A stretch of 64,000 nt of DNA from Tritrichomonas foetus (taxonomy: Eukaryota > Parabasalia > Tritrichomonadida > Tritrichomonadidae), in the NCBI GenBank assembly GCA_001839685.1, contig MLAK01000591.1, positions 31,487 through 95,486 on the forward strand, written 5' to 3'. The first letter of the stretch is position 1. Every line of letters begins with the position of its first letter. A program made the translations under genes and the position numbers. Shown here one piece after another: positions 39,342-50,830 of this stretch. A model generated the notes under the pieces. That model saw nothing but the letters and a program-made list of their open reading frames with translations. It did not search any database and was not told where the DNA came from.

Positions 39342-40585
39342 CAAATAAAAATTAAACAATTTTCAATGAAAGAAGTTTATTTCTGAGAAAAATATGAATA
39401 CTAATAGATATTGAATGACATTGAAAAAAGGCCATTTTATGAACAAAAAATCTACTGCTTTGTTTCAGAATTCACATCTCAATTCTGACTTTGAAAAAGT
39501 TTATTCTCTGGAAATTTAATAGAAAATTCAATGGACGATAATATAAATATGAATACATATATCAGTTCACTGATACATTGAAATATTAACTAATTGAATA
39601 TGGCATGTAAACCGAAAAAGAATTAAACAGAGATTGAACGAAAGATTTTTCTTGAGATATTGAAAATAATTGAATGATATCTGATCATATTAGTATTACA
39701 ATTTCTTGTTATTATTTCATTAAATCTCTTATATTAAGTAATAAAAACATACTTTTGATTGTAATATTCTAAAAATTAGCATAGAAAGCTTCAACAGAAG
39801 GTTATACATTCACTAAATGAATGGAATATAATGTAAACAAACGATTTTATTTTTAACATTTTCTAATGTTAACTAATATTTGTTAACCAATATTAATCAT
39901 GAATCATTATTTTTTCTTCATGTGAATCAAATGATTAAGTGTTGTTTAGTGAACCAGGAAATGTGAAAATTTATTATTACCAGAATTTGTAAACCTGTCG
40001 TGATATTTATGCAATATGATATGATGCAAATTCTGGTGACTTATTGGTTAAAGAAATATGTATAAGGTTCTCAAACTAAAAATATTGAATTCAAGTCAAT
40101 TATTTTGACTTTATTTTTTTCTACAATCAATATTCCTATTGAACAAAAAATGGTTGAATCATGTTTTAATGTTTGATTCATGTTTTAATGTTTGATTCAT
40201 GTTTTATGTATAAGACATTCACACCAAACGGAAGTCTTTTCATGATTTTTAATTCAATATCATTGTGGTTCTGTGCTTTAATAATTTGAAAAAATGGCAG
40301 TTCAAATTGAAATTTTCCCTTTGGGAAAAAAAAATCAAAAATTTTCGCTTGACTACCCATTCGTCATAATTACCAATTGCTGAGATTATTCTTGAAAAGA
40401 CATAAAAATTTGAAAATGGGATGGAGAAATATCGGAAATAAAAACATAGAAAATAGCTAAGTATTCAAAAAATAAACTTATGAATTATTATCAAATTATT
40501 AATGGATATTTGAGAAAATTATTATATAAATAAATACATCGAACACAAATTTTCAAAACGATTCGCATTCGAAAAACTTCCTTCA
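39342..40585. other. Divergent intergenic region
   Basis: Promoter side of the beta-galactosidase (minus) and the tubby-like gene (plus). Contains GAAAAAGTT at 39493-39501 and a 19-base tandem repeat at 40152-40208. No other element is recognised. Confidence 0.5.
40152..40208 (+). repeat. Three 19-base tandem units
   Basis: Three units of about GTTTGATTCATGTTTTAAT; the first (40152-40170) has two substitutions and the last ends with a small change. This is probably slipped-strand variation. Confidence 0.8.
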
Positions 40586-41575
40586 ATGATGAAGATTAAC
40601 AACCAAAAAACTTCAGAACAACATCGTTTTGTTCGAAGTAGTTCATTTGCCTTATATGGTATTAATACTTCTGAATCAACAGGAAGTCTTCTACTTTCAC
40701 AAAATAGAACAAATTCTACAAGAAATTTTATAAATGAAAGTAGCTCTTCATTAATATTAGGACATAATAATACTCAAAATATATATCATCTAAAGCCTAG
40801 ACCCCCAACATCTCCACGACTAAATCGGAGACCTTATCCCAAGACACAATCATCTGATGATGAAAGTCGAGATTGTAATAGTCAGAGTGAAAATGATTTC
40901 AGCAACATTGATGATGATATCATTAGTCCAAATTTGAATGATTCGTTCCTAGTTCAATCATTGGTAAATTCCATTCCAAATAATAATGCACTGAGAAACA
41001 AGAAAATATCCTATAGGATAAACCGCGATGTGAAAAAGACCTTTTTTGGAAAAAGGACACACTTTCAACTATTAAAAGGAAGCACGCCTCTTTATCATAC
41101 AAAACTTAAAAAAACAAAAAATGTTAATCAAATTTTTATTGGTAGAGGAAAACAAATTCATTATAAAGATCAAGATTTTGCAGGCGTTCTTTTAGCATGT
41201 AGGGATAATACTAACTTTTCTTTGAGAGATTCCAGAAGTGCATATGGGGAAGAGATTTTAACTATAAAGTATTCATTTAAGTTGGAAAAACAAGTATGGT
41301 GCAGTGTCTGCTTTATGAATTCATACACTGATTTTGGACGTTTTTTATGTACACGATCAAATGCCCAGCTCGATTTTGGTGGAAGATTAGTGAAACCTAG
41401 TTGGAAAAATATGATCCTTGAAGATTCAAATCATAATGAAATAATTGCTACTATGCAAGTTTCACGTGATTCTTTTTACATTGACGCAGAATCATCTGTA
41501 AATGATATAATGGTTTTTGTTCTTGGGATATCTCTTTTTCTCATGAAAAAATTGCGCCCTCCCATAAAAATATAA
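40586..41575 (+). CDS. Tubby-like domain protein
   Basis: The protein is 329 residues. Residues 1-145 are Ser/Asn-rich and disordered. The C-terminal part (about 150-325) follows the tubby barrel plan: FGKRTHFQLLKG, an IFIGRGK strand, FSLRDSR, LTIKYSFKL, then the most telling run DFGGRLVKPSWKNMIL. The barrel ends at SRDSFYIDAESSVNDIMVFVLGISLFLMKKL, a hydrophobic central helix as in TUB family members. Tubby barrels bind membrane phosphoinositides and can act in signalling. The family is expanded in trichomonads. Some basic residues of the lipid site are not visible, so binding is inferred. Two ATG codons in a row begin the gene (40586 and 40589). Confidence 0.75.
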   Translation: MMKINNQKTSEQHRFVRSSSFALYGINTSESTGSLLLSQNRTNSTRNFINESSSSLILGHNNTQNIYHLKPRPPTSPRLNRRPYPKTQSSDDESRDCNSQSENDFSNIDDDIISPNLNDSFLVQSLVNSIPNNNALRNKKISYRINRDVKKTFFGKRTHFQLLKGSTPLYHTKLKKTKNVNQIFIGRGKQIHYKDQDFAGVLLACRDNTNFSLRDSRSAYGEEILTIKYSFKLEKQVWCSVCFMNSYTDFGRFLCTRSNAQLDFGGRLVKPSWKNMILEDSNHNEIIATMQVSRDSFYIDAESSVNDIMVFVLGISLFLMKKLRPPIKI

Positions 41576-41919
41576 ATGTTGTATGCGATATAAAATATAT
41601 TATAATATAAATATAGAATCCATTTACTTTCTATTACCTTAAATTGATTGATGTTATCATTATATAATAAATTACAAATGATATATTGGTTTTGAGGTTA
41701 ATAAATAGAGTCAAAATCTTCAATAGAATCATAATCTTCAAAAAATGATAAAAGAAAAATGTTTACTTAAAAATACATGTTTATTTAGAATTTTTGTTTA
41801 AAGTACTTTCGATAAAAAAGACCAATCTTTTTCAATCAGAAAAGTATTATCGCTTAATTGAATATTTCATTTTATATAAACTATCATACATATATAAAGA
41901 TAATCAAAGTTCATTCTAG
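41576..41919. other. Intergenic, convergent ends
   Basis: An AT-rich stretch between the 3' ends of the tubby-like gene and the IBP39-like gene. Nothing recognised. Confidence 0.5.
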
Positions 41920-43122
41920 TTACAAATAGCTTCCATTAAAGTAGTCGTCGCTTTGTTCGGGGTCAGATTTCCCACATTCATCAAAAAACATGAACGATTC
42001 GAATGTGTCACAGTAAAAATTGTTGATAGATTCTTTTTCTTCGCATTTTGTAATATTTTCTTCAAAATCTTCTTCAAGACACAAATTGTATGCTGATCGC
42101 TCGCCTGCTTCAATATTCACATTTTTATTAAAGCTACAACAATTTATATTCACATTGCCGCCAGTATTCACTACATTTGCACTATAATAAGGAACAATAT
42201 AATTATTTATATTGTTGTTTGTATTGGTATCTGCATTTTCAAATAATTGAATTTCTGAAGAGGAATGTTGAATTGTTTCGTTTGATAAAGAAATAGAATT
42301 CTCATTGATTAATTCATTTTTTTCACAATTTTGATGATTTTCATTCATTTCTTCAATTTTTAATGAGCTTTCATTAGTTTTTATCTTGTTGAGATTGAGT
42401 CTGACACATATTTTATTACTAGTGGACTTTTTAGTTTTTCTGGGATGATTTTGGCAATTTTGCGAACTATTCGTACAGTTATAAATATTTTGGGAATAAA
42501 ATTGATTAGACTTTTGGCAAGCAGTATTAAATGCTTGGCCAATAAAGCATGCATTACTGACAGAATTTATTAAAGCAGCACTGGCGACATTTACAGCATG
42601 AAAATCATTATTATTATTAATATCGTTCGTGATTCCAATTGGCACATATATTGGCGCATAGGGCATATACTGGTTACTCGTATAAATCATTCTCCTTAAG
42701 GTCCATTGCCTCATTTCATTAAAATGTGTTTTCAAAAATGGAATTTTCATGAATAAAAGTGTAGAATTCTTCGAATTGAGGGGAACTGGATCGTATCCAA
42801 GTTTTGCCAAAACTCCGTTAACTGTTGATTTACTTTTTGATAGCAAGTTTCGAAGCTGGCAGGTATTTAATGCAAGATCGGGACCGAGCCAGCAAATTCC
42901 GCACGCCAGGTAACGTTTCCAGTCGTCACCATCATTCCGGACACAAAATATTCGAATTTCGTTGAGTATTTCGATGAAAGTTTCGAGTCTTTTATTTCGA
43001 TTGTAACGATTATCAGGCGATCCAACTTTTTGTTTGAGATTTTCGTATGCCAAGCGATCTTGATCTGTTAGATATTCGAGATAGGAAGGTGCTATTTCGT
43101 CGGAGGTTGTGATTTCTTCCAT
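41920..43122 (-). CDS. IBP39-like initiator-binding protein
   Basis: The protein is 400 residues. Residues 14-135 match the initiator-binding domain first described for Trichomonas IBP39: SYLEYLTDQDRLAYENLK, then RLETFIEILNEIRIF, and the very characteristic WKRYLACGICWLGPDLALNT followed by QLRNLLSKSKSTVNGVLAKLGY. The last of these forms the DNA-recognition winged helix. IBP39 recognises the TCAYW initiator at transcription start sites. Residues 150-400 are Asn/Ser/Glu-rich and disordered, ending in an acidic tail, and differ from IBP39, so this is probably a family paralogue that could act as a sequence-specific regulator. Its own gene has a TCATT initiator match (+1 at 43141), 19 bases upstream. 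GAAAAAGTT lies at 43229-43221. This gene is the best taxonomic marker of the window. Confidence 0.92.
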   Translation of the reverse strand: MEEITTSDEIAPSYLEYLTDQDRLAYENLKQKVGSPDNRYNRNKRLETFIEILNEIRIFCVRNDGDDWKRYLACGICWLGPDLALNTCQLRNLLSKSKSTVNGVLAKLGYDPVPLNSKNSTLLFMKIPFLKTHFNEMRQWTLRRMIYTSNQYMPYAPIYVPIGITNDINNNNDFHAVNVASAALINSVSNACFIGQAFNTACQKSNQFYSQNIYNCTNSSQNCQNHPRKTKKSTSNKICVRLNLNKIKTNESSLKIEEMNENHQNCEKNELINENSISLSNETIQHSSSEIQLFENADTNTNNNINNYIVPYYSANVVNTGGNVNINCCSFNKNVNIEAGERSAYNLCLEEDFEENITKCEEKESINNFYCDTFESFMFFDECGKSDPEQSDDYFNGSYL

Positions 43123-44840
43123 ATTAAAGATAATGCCGAATGATAATCTGGAAAAATTTTCATTTCTTTTATTGAAAAAGCTGAGAAAAGAAATTTTGAC
43201 TTAATAACCGTAGAATAATGAACTTTTTCTATTTATTCAAATGTTGAGGAAAAAACGATCATGACACAATGAGTCTGACTAATCATATAATAAGCGATGA
43301 TCATAAATATTCTCACCACATAGAAACTATCTATAAAGAAGATCCTATATAATGGTCGATTTGAATCTCTGGAACGACTCGAAAAACTATTTATATTTCT
43401 TAAACAATTTTGAAGATAAGCATTCAGAGTGGTGATTTTGATCGAATATCATTGAAATTTAATGATTACATGAATTCATATACACTAAGCTGACAAAAAA
43501 AGAAAGATTTAATCTTGATTAAGATTTCATATTAAATCAATGAATTGAAAATCACTTTTTAGTAATTTTTACTGCATTAAAAACATGTTTATCTCCTTGG
43601 AAATAATTTTGAAAGAGACAGAAGTGGATTGAAATCGTTGATATATCACCAAATCACATTTTATGCATTTAAACATCTTAGTACATGCTGCAAATATAAT
43701 CAATGGCATAGATATCAATAATTTTTGTTTGAACGCATTATCATATGGAAAATTGACTATATTGTTTCCAAAATTTAGCAAAACACTTAGAAAAAGTATT
43801 ATTAATAGAGTTTTTATCTTTAAGCTTAATCGTAAAAACTATTTTTGTCGAATGACTAAAATAACGATACTTTTTATTTTCATTTGAAATTAAGCAAAAA
43901 ATAATTTATTCTCAGATTTTTTGATATAATTTATTGACAGTACTCTGAATTAACAATCTTCAAAAAATTGTAGAAAAAGTTCAATTCTAGACGATTGATA
44001 GCGTTCCTTTCCATCCATATATTCAAAATATTCATAACCTTCTTGAGACAGTGATGAATGAAACATAATTTTCATATTTGATAGTACAATATGGCTATGT
44101 ATTTCTGTAGTAATCAGATTTATGAATGCATATCATGAAGAAAATCACTCTACTTTGTCAGATAATTTATATGAATTCATACACAAATTTTCAATATCAG
44201 ATGATTTCTTTACATTCAAACCAAATTTTTGAATTTGTCTGCTTTGTCGATATTATTTCCTTTATTTTGAGAAGCATTAATATTCTTAATTAACAATTCG
44301 TTATTTATTCTCTATTAATTAATATTGGATCCAACAATACAACTCTATTTCTATCCAGAAAGAAAAAATATAAAAATTGTGAATATTCAAATTTGAGAAG
44401 TGTAGTGAAAACTAATTGAGTGAAAGTTTCTTTTTCTCATTACAATACTTAAAATCATTCTTTGAAATCATGTATCTTACCAGTGATGTATTATTTTTTT
44501 TACAGCAACTAAATTTCCTAAAGAAATCACTCATCAAAGCCAACTTTCTCAATACATCTTCCTTCAAAATTCAAATATATCAAATAAACTAGTCAAATGA
44601 TTCAATAAATGACTATCTTCATATCGAATTTGTAACACCTGAAAAATTGATAATTGACAGTTTTATCTCAATGACTCTCTATATTTAACATTATTCTGTA
44701 ATTTCACTCATTTGCTTCATGAATGATAAAATATTTTCAATCGTCTTTCAATCTTTTTTGTTTTCCTTTTCAATTATCTCAATCAACATTTTTTAAAAGT
44801 TAATTCAATTTGAATTGTGATTCTGAAATACCCAAAAAAT
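43123..44840. other. Long divergent intergenic region
   Basis: Promoter side of the IBP39-like gene (minus) and the R2R3 Myb gene (plus). Contains GAAAAAGTT copies at 43221-43229 (minus strand) and 43973-43981 (plus strand). A 74-codon frame at 43663-43887 lacks family features and I do not call it. Confidence 0.5.
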
Positions 44841-46553
44841 ATGAAAACTGGCTCAGGAAGCTTCGTCAATGAACAAAAAACATCGCCAGGTGGATGTCAG
44901 AGAGATGGACTTCCTAGTTTAATTGACGATGATTGTGAAGAATATTCAAGTTTTATTAAAACATTAAGTCATCCTGATTCCCTTCATTCAAAAGGCATGA
45001 TAAATACATCGCATACTGATACATCTCATATGCAAACAGATGCAGGTGCGATGAGATCAAATACAACGACATTTTGCAATATCGATACCAACATCACCAA
45101 TTCGACTAATATTCCAAATTACATGGGTATATTAGGTCCAATTCACACAAATAGTATAACTACTGAAGGAAACAGTTCAAACTTGAACACAATCGGTCAT
45201 TCTAACAATATTCATAACATTGATAATAATCACAATGTCAATGATCTTCAATCAATTGGCAGTAGTGGATTGGCTAACATGGATTGTCCAACGAATAGTA
45301 ATTCCACTACAAACAATTCATCAAAATATATGCCAACCATAAATCAAGGTCAATCACAAGGTCAAAATAGCAACACTAATTCTCAGAATGTTACTTCAAA
45401 CCGATATAAAAATACAACTCGTTCTCATCAGTCCAAAGAGGTTTCTAATGATAATGATAGTCATCAACAAACTAATACATCATCTCATCGATACAATTAT
45501 TTGTATAAGCATCACATTTGGGAATCAGACGAAGATGACAAACTTAGAGAAGGAATAAAGAAATTTGGATTAGATTGGTCAGCGGTTTCCAAATTTGTCG
45601 GAAATAAACGCTCACGCTCACAATGTGAGCAAAGATGGAACAGAGTTCTCGATCCAAGCATTTCACGCAAGCCATGGACTGAAGACGAAGAGGCCTTACT
45701 CCTTCAACTTGTTCAAATCCACGGAGATCGTTCATGGAAAACTCTCGCTGAACAAATGCCAAACAGAAACGACTCCCAGTGCCGATTCCATTATATTCAC
45801 ATGCAGAAAATAAACCAAAGCATACAGAAGAGTTTTCATGTATCCTCATTCGTAGAAAATAACACCAAATATAACTTCAACAACTCTTCGTCCGATCACG
45901 AAGAAAAATCAGTCAAAAATTTGCCTTCACCTGAAACAACAGAGGAAGATGTTTCTCCAAACATTCAAAATAATTCTAACAAAGTTCTACCAAACATAAA
46001 CAACATTCCATCATTTAGCCAAAATATTGATAATGTAAGTCACTTGAATCCAATGAATGTGAATATGAATATGAATATCAATCCTATTCCAAATATAGCT
46101 ACCATAAATGGAATAAACACAATGAATCCCATAGTTAATGGAATGAATCCCGTAGTTAATGGAATGAATCCTCTAGTTAATGGAATGAATCCTATGAATA
46201 TAAATCCAATGAACAGCATGAATCAAATGAATCTCAGTTTAAACACAATTAGACCCAATATGCCATCAAACATTCCATCAAATATGCCATCAAACATTCT
46301 ATCAAACATTCCATCAAATTTGCCATCAAACATTCCCACTAACATTCCAACAATTATCACAGACATAAGTCAACAATATATTGATCCTCAGTCGAATCCA
46401 AACGCATACAACATAAATAGTATGAACAATTTCGGATCACAACAAATGATCCCCAGCACAATCGCTGGCTATCCGGGCGGCATGCTGCATCTGCCAAACG
46501 ACCCACAAATGAACATCTTCCCCACATGGGGAAAATCGCCAGGAACACTATAA
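44841..46553 (+). CDS. R2R3 Myb DNA-binding protein
   Basis: The protein is 570 residues from the first ATG at 44841; the frame opens eight codons earlier at GTG. Two Myb repeats sit at 225-268 (WESDEDDKLREGIKKFGLDWSAVSKF, RSQCEQRW) and 276-322 (WTEDEEALLLQLVQIHGDRSWKTLAEQMPNR, SQCRFHY), with all the spaced Trp positions of R2R3 proteins. The rest is low-complexity: an Asn/Thr/Ser-rich N-terminal half and, from about 400, repeats NGMNPV/MNP and PSNI/PSNM in tandem. Myb proteins are major transcription factors in trichomonads, and some bind core promoter motifs. The ATG region carries no obvious TCAYW within 20 bases. Confidence 0.92.
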   Translation: MKTGSGSFVNEQKTSPGGCQRDGLPSLIDDDCEEYSSFIKTLSHPDSLHSKGMINTSHTDTSHMQTDAGAMRSNTTTFCNIDTNITNSTNIPNYMGILGPIHTNSITTEGNSSNLNTIGHSNNIHNIDNNHNVNDLQSIGSSGLANMDCPTNSNSTTNNSSKYMPTINQGQSQGQNSNTNSQNVTSNRYKNTTRSHQSKEVSNDNDSHQQTNTSSHRYNYLYKHHIWESDEDDKLREGIKKFGLDWSAVSKFVGNKRSRSQCEQRWNRVLDPSISRKPWTEDEEALLLQLVQIHGDRSWKTLAEQMPNRNDSQCRFHYIHMQKINQSIQKSFHVSSFVENNTKYNFNNSSSDHEEKSVKNLPSPETTEEDVSPNIQNNSNKVLPNINNIPSFSQNIDNVSHLNPMNVNMNMNINPIPNIATINGINTMNPIVNGMNPVVNGMNPLVNGMNPMNINPMNSMNQMNLSLNTIRPNMPSNIPSNMPSNILSNIPSNLPSNIPTNIPTIITDISQQYIDPQSNPNAYNINSMNNFGSQQMIPSTIAGYPGGMLHLPNDPQMNIFPTWGKSPGTL

Positions 46554-46989
46554 TATACACAGCAGCACTCTAGACAAATGCGATTTTATGTTTTTTAGTC
46601 ATAATCTTTTAAAATAAAAATACAACTTGTCTAATTTTCTTCAATCGGAAACGTGAATGACTTCAACGCTTGCTTACCAATTTCAAATGAACAAGATTAA
46701 ATCACATATTAAACAATTAATAATTGATCAAAAAATTAAGACAGATCAAGATAAAAATAGAATGTAAAATAGAATTTCTATATGACATTTTTAATAAAAT
46801 TCAAATTTAAAAACAATATAAAAAGAATGAGCTGTTATTTCCTTTCATAACTCGAACAAAACTCATTGGGTTTCAACTTTTCTTTTTTCTTGGTAATAAC
46901 CAGCATTATACTATCATCGACTTTATCATTTAAACATACTATAATATTAACAGAAAACAGAATAAATAAAAACTAAATTAGGATACAAA
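46554..46989. other. Intergenic, convergent ends
   Basis: An AT-rich stretch between the 3' ends of the Myb and phosphatase genes. Nothing recognised. Confidence 0.5.
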
Positions 46990-47985
46990 TTATTCTGGCG
47001 AAAATAAATCATATACGTTCTTCACTCTGTAACTTTGTTTCAAGAAATCTAAAATAAGCAAAAGCTCGTTGTCCATTGGTTCATCGAACCACGAGCTAAT
47101 TGCAATTGCATTATAAGGTTGGAGCAAATAAGCGGATGGACTGTTATCGATAATAATGATTCTTTCGAGGTTTCTGTTAAGTCTGGAAAGATCTTTGACA
47201 AAATTTCCACCAAAATCAGTACAGGAATCGCGATATAGTCGGTATTTGATGACCCGGCCAGGATCGATATAATCAATAACAGTATCGGCATAAGGTTGAC
47301 AAGAAGCGGTAAACACAACAAGTTCATAAAGGTTCCCAAGCTCCTTTAAAAAGCGTTCAGCGCCAGGCCGAATGCATACAAATACGCCAACTTGATTTTC
47401 ATCCATTCCGAGAACAAAGCGGAAGTCTGCATGCGGAATTGAAAGAAAAGATGAATGAACGAGCGTTTCGTCGAGATCTAATACGAGACAAATTTTATTT
47501 TGATCTTCGGGAAGAGGCGGCGGAAGAAGCGGTGGAAGGGGATCATTCGGGTTATTTCCACCACTTCCTTTAACAGTGGTGTTTGTTCCTTCTGAGCTTG
47601 AACTTGCGCCATTTGTTTGTCGTTTCATTGATGCACAACAGCCTGGTTTCTTGCCGAACCTTTGATCATAATCAACTGATGTGGCACCCCCAGCGGTAAC
47701 AAAGGTGTCAAGCGTGAAAGATTCCATAGAAACTGAATTTGTGGAATATAACGAAGTTGCATTAGAATAAGTGGACGATGATGCGACAGAAGTGTCTGGT
47801 AGGCCAATATTGAAGAGTGGATCGACTACTGAATTACCAGCCTGCATTGTTCGAAGGATTTCGTTCTCAAGATGTTGTATTGCTTTTGGATCGAGGTTCT
47901 TCTTTGCACGAATGTGCGTCTCCAAACCTTCTTCGTCGTTATTATCGTCTGCATTATCTGGGTAGTCGTTGAGTGGAGAAGACAT
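46990..47985 (-). CDS. SCP/FCP1-type HAD phosphatase (RNA polymerase II CTD phosphatase-like)
   Basis: The protein is 331 residues. The N-terminal 160 residues are disordered, with Ser/Asn/Gly-rich and Pro-rich stretches (PLPPLLPPPLP). The catalytic HAD domain begins at CLVLDLDETLVHSS (nucleophile Asp170, acid Asp172). It continues with VGVFVCIRPGAERFLKEL, YELVVFTAS, DPGRVIKYRLYRDSC and ends with IIIIDNSPSAYLLQPYNAIAISSWFD. These motifs match small CTD phosphatases (SCP/CTDSP) and related TFIIF-interacting phosphatases, which act on Ser-phosphorylated RNA polymerase II tails or other nuclear proteins. The BRCT domain of FCP1 is absent. All expected catalytic residues are seen. Confidence 0.93.
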   Translation of the reverse strand: MSSPLNDYPDNADDNNDEEGLETHIRAKKNLDPKAIQHLENEILRTMQAGNSVVDPLFNIGLPDTSVASSSTYSNATSLYSTNSVSMESFTLDTFVTAGGATSVDYDQRFGKKPGCCASMKRQTNGASSSSEGTNTTVKGSGGNNPNDPLPPLLPPPLPEDQNKICLVLDLDETLVHSSFLSIPHADFRFVLGMDENQVGVFVCIRPGAERFLKELGNLYELVVFTASCQPYADTVIDYIDPGRVIKYRLYRDSCTDFGGNFVKDLSRLNRNLERIIIIDNSPSAYLLQPYNAIAISSWFDEPMDNELLLILDFLKQSYRVKNVYDLFSPE

Positions 47986-49643
47986 TGCTTCTTCTTCTTT
48001 TGTCCAGTTTGTTAAACTTTTTGTTAGAGCTTGTTATTATTTATTCTAAATTTTACCATGATTATTGTCAATTTCTTTTTTTTTTTTATCCATAGTTTCA
48101 TAAATATCTGTTTTCTATTGAATAGTTTACACTATTTGTATTTAGAATGATATTATTACTTTTCAAAAAATTTCTTTGAGTCTAACAATAATTTGTGTGA
48201 TATAATTAATATTTGAGTATATTTAAATGAATAGATTTCAATTTCTTTTGCAGAACGAGAAGAATTGTGTTTTCTTGGGATTAATCTGGAGAATTTCCCA
48301 TTGATAGAAAAATAGAATAAGAATAATTATTTCATTTTTTATTCAATTGTATTAAAAAAAAAGAAATTATTCAGAATTTTGTATTAAACTTCCTCAGTCA
48401 TCAGAATGTGTTTTCACTATTTAAATCGTGTATTATTATTATATAAAGATATAGTAGATTTTCAATGAACATAATTAAAACAAAAAATTGCTTATATATT
48501 CTACAATAAAAAACACACATGAAGATATTTTGATTCATACAATTATGTTAGAGTACGTTATTGCGAAAAATTTGGGAGCGAAAATATAATAGGCCAAATA
48601 ATTGACCTTTTCTTCGGTTTTTTCTGTTAGGAAAGTAGTTCCCAGAAATCTAAAGCTTCTTAACGTACAAATTCACAAATAAATTCAAAAGGAAAGATCA
48701 CATCATATGATTTCTCAATTGAACACAATTCTGTCTTAACGTCATAAAAATAGCCTGATCCACAAAATGAATTTTATGCCTTATTCTGTATGCGTGCAAC
48801 AATTTTTATAACACAGAGGAGTTTATACAGTTCAGAGACAATATTTCACACAATTGAATAACCCAATTCAAATTTGACACATGGGTATAGAAAAAGTTCT
48901 TAATCGTTTTTTTTTACTTCATTATTTCAGTGTTCTTCACTGTGCGGCCTGCTGAAGTGAATACGTATTGATTCGTTGAGGGATTGCTATAACACAATTT
49001 TGCCCATGGGTTTTATGGATTCTCCGATACAAATTTGATCTTCTAAATAAGATTAATTTTCATTAACTCAAATTATTATTTCAAAACTCAAGTTCATAAT
49101 TCCAGAAGTGAAATCATTGTTTTCTACTTTGGTATTGAAATCGAATGTGAACCATGCTTCATCTTACTTGTGGGCACAATCGGTGATGACATTGGTAATT
49201 CTGATTGGGTTTTATTTCCATGAGTTTTAGACGTATAAAAACATCCTTTATCTATTGTACTGAAATAATCTTTACAAATCAAATTTGAATGAGAAATATA
49301 TATTTCAGTAATGTCTCTAGAAATATAAATATGCAATCGAATCAGGGAAAAGTTGGAAAATCAAGTTTTGATTCTTTGAGAGAGCTCTCCTGGTCGTGAC
49401 CAATGGTGAAATTAAAATCCTATCTTTCACTGTGAATAGCACATGCTGATTTCTATTAATTGATTTGTTAAAAAAAAAAAGCGTCAATTTTTTTTCTTGA
49501 GACTGACAAACTGATAATAAAATTGGGAAAAATGAATAGCACAATATATTTTCATAAAATCATTTGATCTTCATAACCCAACTCTCTTTACACTGCGCTA
49601 TCAAAACTCTATCCTGATTCAATAATTATATTTTTCATATAAG
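47986..49643. other. Long intergenic region
   Basis: 1.66 kb of AT-rich sequence between divergent genes. It has GAAAAAGTT at 48890-48898 and an initiator match TCATA (+1 at 49637) 7 bases before the nucleoside hydrolase ATG. No gene or RNA is recognised. Confidence 0.5.
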
Positions 49644-50645
49644 ATGTCATTATTTGAAATGGAGAGAATCAATTTATGGATTGATACAGATTGTGGAATT
49701 GATGATTCTACAGCAATATTGATATGCCTGGACTCCCCTCGAATTAATGTTGTTGGTATTTCATGTATTGGCGGAAATGTTTCTGTTTCAAATGTATCAA
49801 TAAATGTTTTAAGAACTTTGAAAGCATATAGTCATCATTTAAATAAAATAAACAATCAATTAAAACAAAACAAAATAAATGAGTATGAAAATATCCCTGT
49901 ATATGCCGGTTGTGAAAAAGCTCTTCTTACTCCATCAATGCATGTTCCACATATTCATGGAAATGATGGACTTGGTGATATAGATCCATCTGAATTTGAT
50001 GTTCAAGAAACTGTTGAAAAAAGGCCTGAAAATGGAGTTTTCAAAATGATTGAAACGATTCGTAAATATGAGCATATAACAGTTATGACACTTGGCCCAC
50101 TTACTAATTTTGCTTTAGCAAATCATCTTGCACCAGATATTTCAGAGCATATTGATTCTCTTGTGATTATGGGTGGTGCAGAAGATCTCAAAGGAAATAC
50201 AACAAAATTTGCGGAATTTAATATTCGTTGTGATCCCGAAGCAGCAAAAATAGTATTCGATACATTTCCTAATCATAAAATAACACTTTCTACATGGTCA
50301 CTAACTATGAAAAATGGAATTAGTGGTGAAAATTTCAACTTTATTTTTAAACAAAATGGGCCAGATTGCACCATAATGCAAAGATGGATAGCAAAAACAT
50401 GGGAAAAGGCTTTAAAACATGATAATGGTGTTGCATTGATGGCTGATCCACTTGCTGCATTCATAGTTGCATATGGAGATGATGCAATTCTCGAATCCAT
50501 GAGAAAGAAAATTGATGTCCCACTTTTTGGTGAAGAAGTTGGCGCAACAAAATGCAATGATGATGCAAATGGAGTCCGAATTGTAACAAAAATTAATTTT
50601 GATTTGCTTATGAGTGTTATGAAACATCTATTAACAGGTCAATAG
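49644..50645 (+). CDS. Inosine-uridine preferring nucleoside hydrolase
   Basis: The protein is 333 residues. The calcium-binding loop is DTDCGIDDSTAI (Asp14, Asp16, Asp20, Asp21). The substrate segment IHGNDGLGD follows at about 111, then the TLGPLTNFALA loop and NIRCDPEAAKIVF. The late MADPLAAFIVAY supplies the last metal Asp. These are the hallmarks of the IUNH family, which cleaves nucleosides to base and ribose. Trichomonads cannot make purines and depend on salvage, so this enzyme would feed that need. No signal peptide is seen, so cytosolic action is inferred. Closest relatives (bacterial, kinetoplastid or trichomonad) cannot be told by eye. Confidence 0.95.
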   Translation: MSLFEMERINLWIDTDCGIDDSTAILICLDSPRINVVGISCIGGNVSVSNVSINVLRTLKAYSHHLNKINNQLKQNKINEYENIPVYAGCEKALLTPSMHVPHIHGNDGLGDIDPSEFDVQETVEKRPENGVFKMIETIRKYEHITVMTLGPLTNFALANHLAPDISEHIDSLVIMGGAEDLKGNTTKFAEFNIRCDPEAAKIVFDTFPNHKITLSTWSLTMKNGISGENFNFIFKQNGPDCTIMQRWIAKTWEKALKHDNGVALMADPLAAFIVAYGDDAILESMRKKIDVPLFGEEVGATKCNDDANGVRIVTKINFDLLMSVMKHLLTGQ

Positions 50646-50830
50646 CAATAATTAGTTTTATTGCTTAAAACATGTAATACTTTTATTGACACTGTAAATC
50701 AAGAGAAATTAATAAATAATAATAATATTAATGATTAGAAGACAATTATCATATTTTAATATACAAATTATCATCTATCTTCAATCATATTATATACTAG
50801 AAATACAACTCTCTTTTAGAAGATGACAAA

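Noticed and set aside
39342..39359. Six-codon extension of the beta-galactosidase
   Set aside because: It begins at TTG; the ATG at 39341 gives a clean signal peptide.
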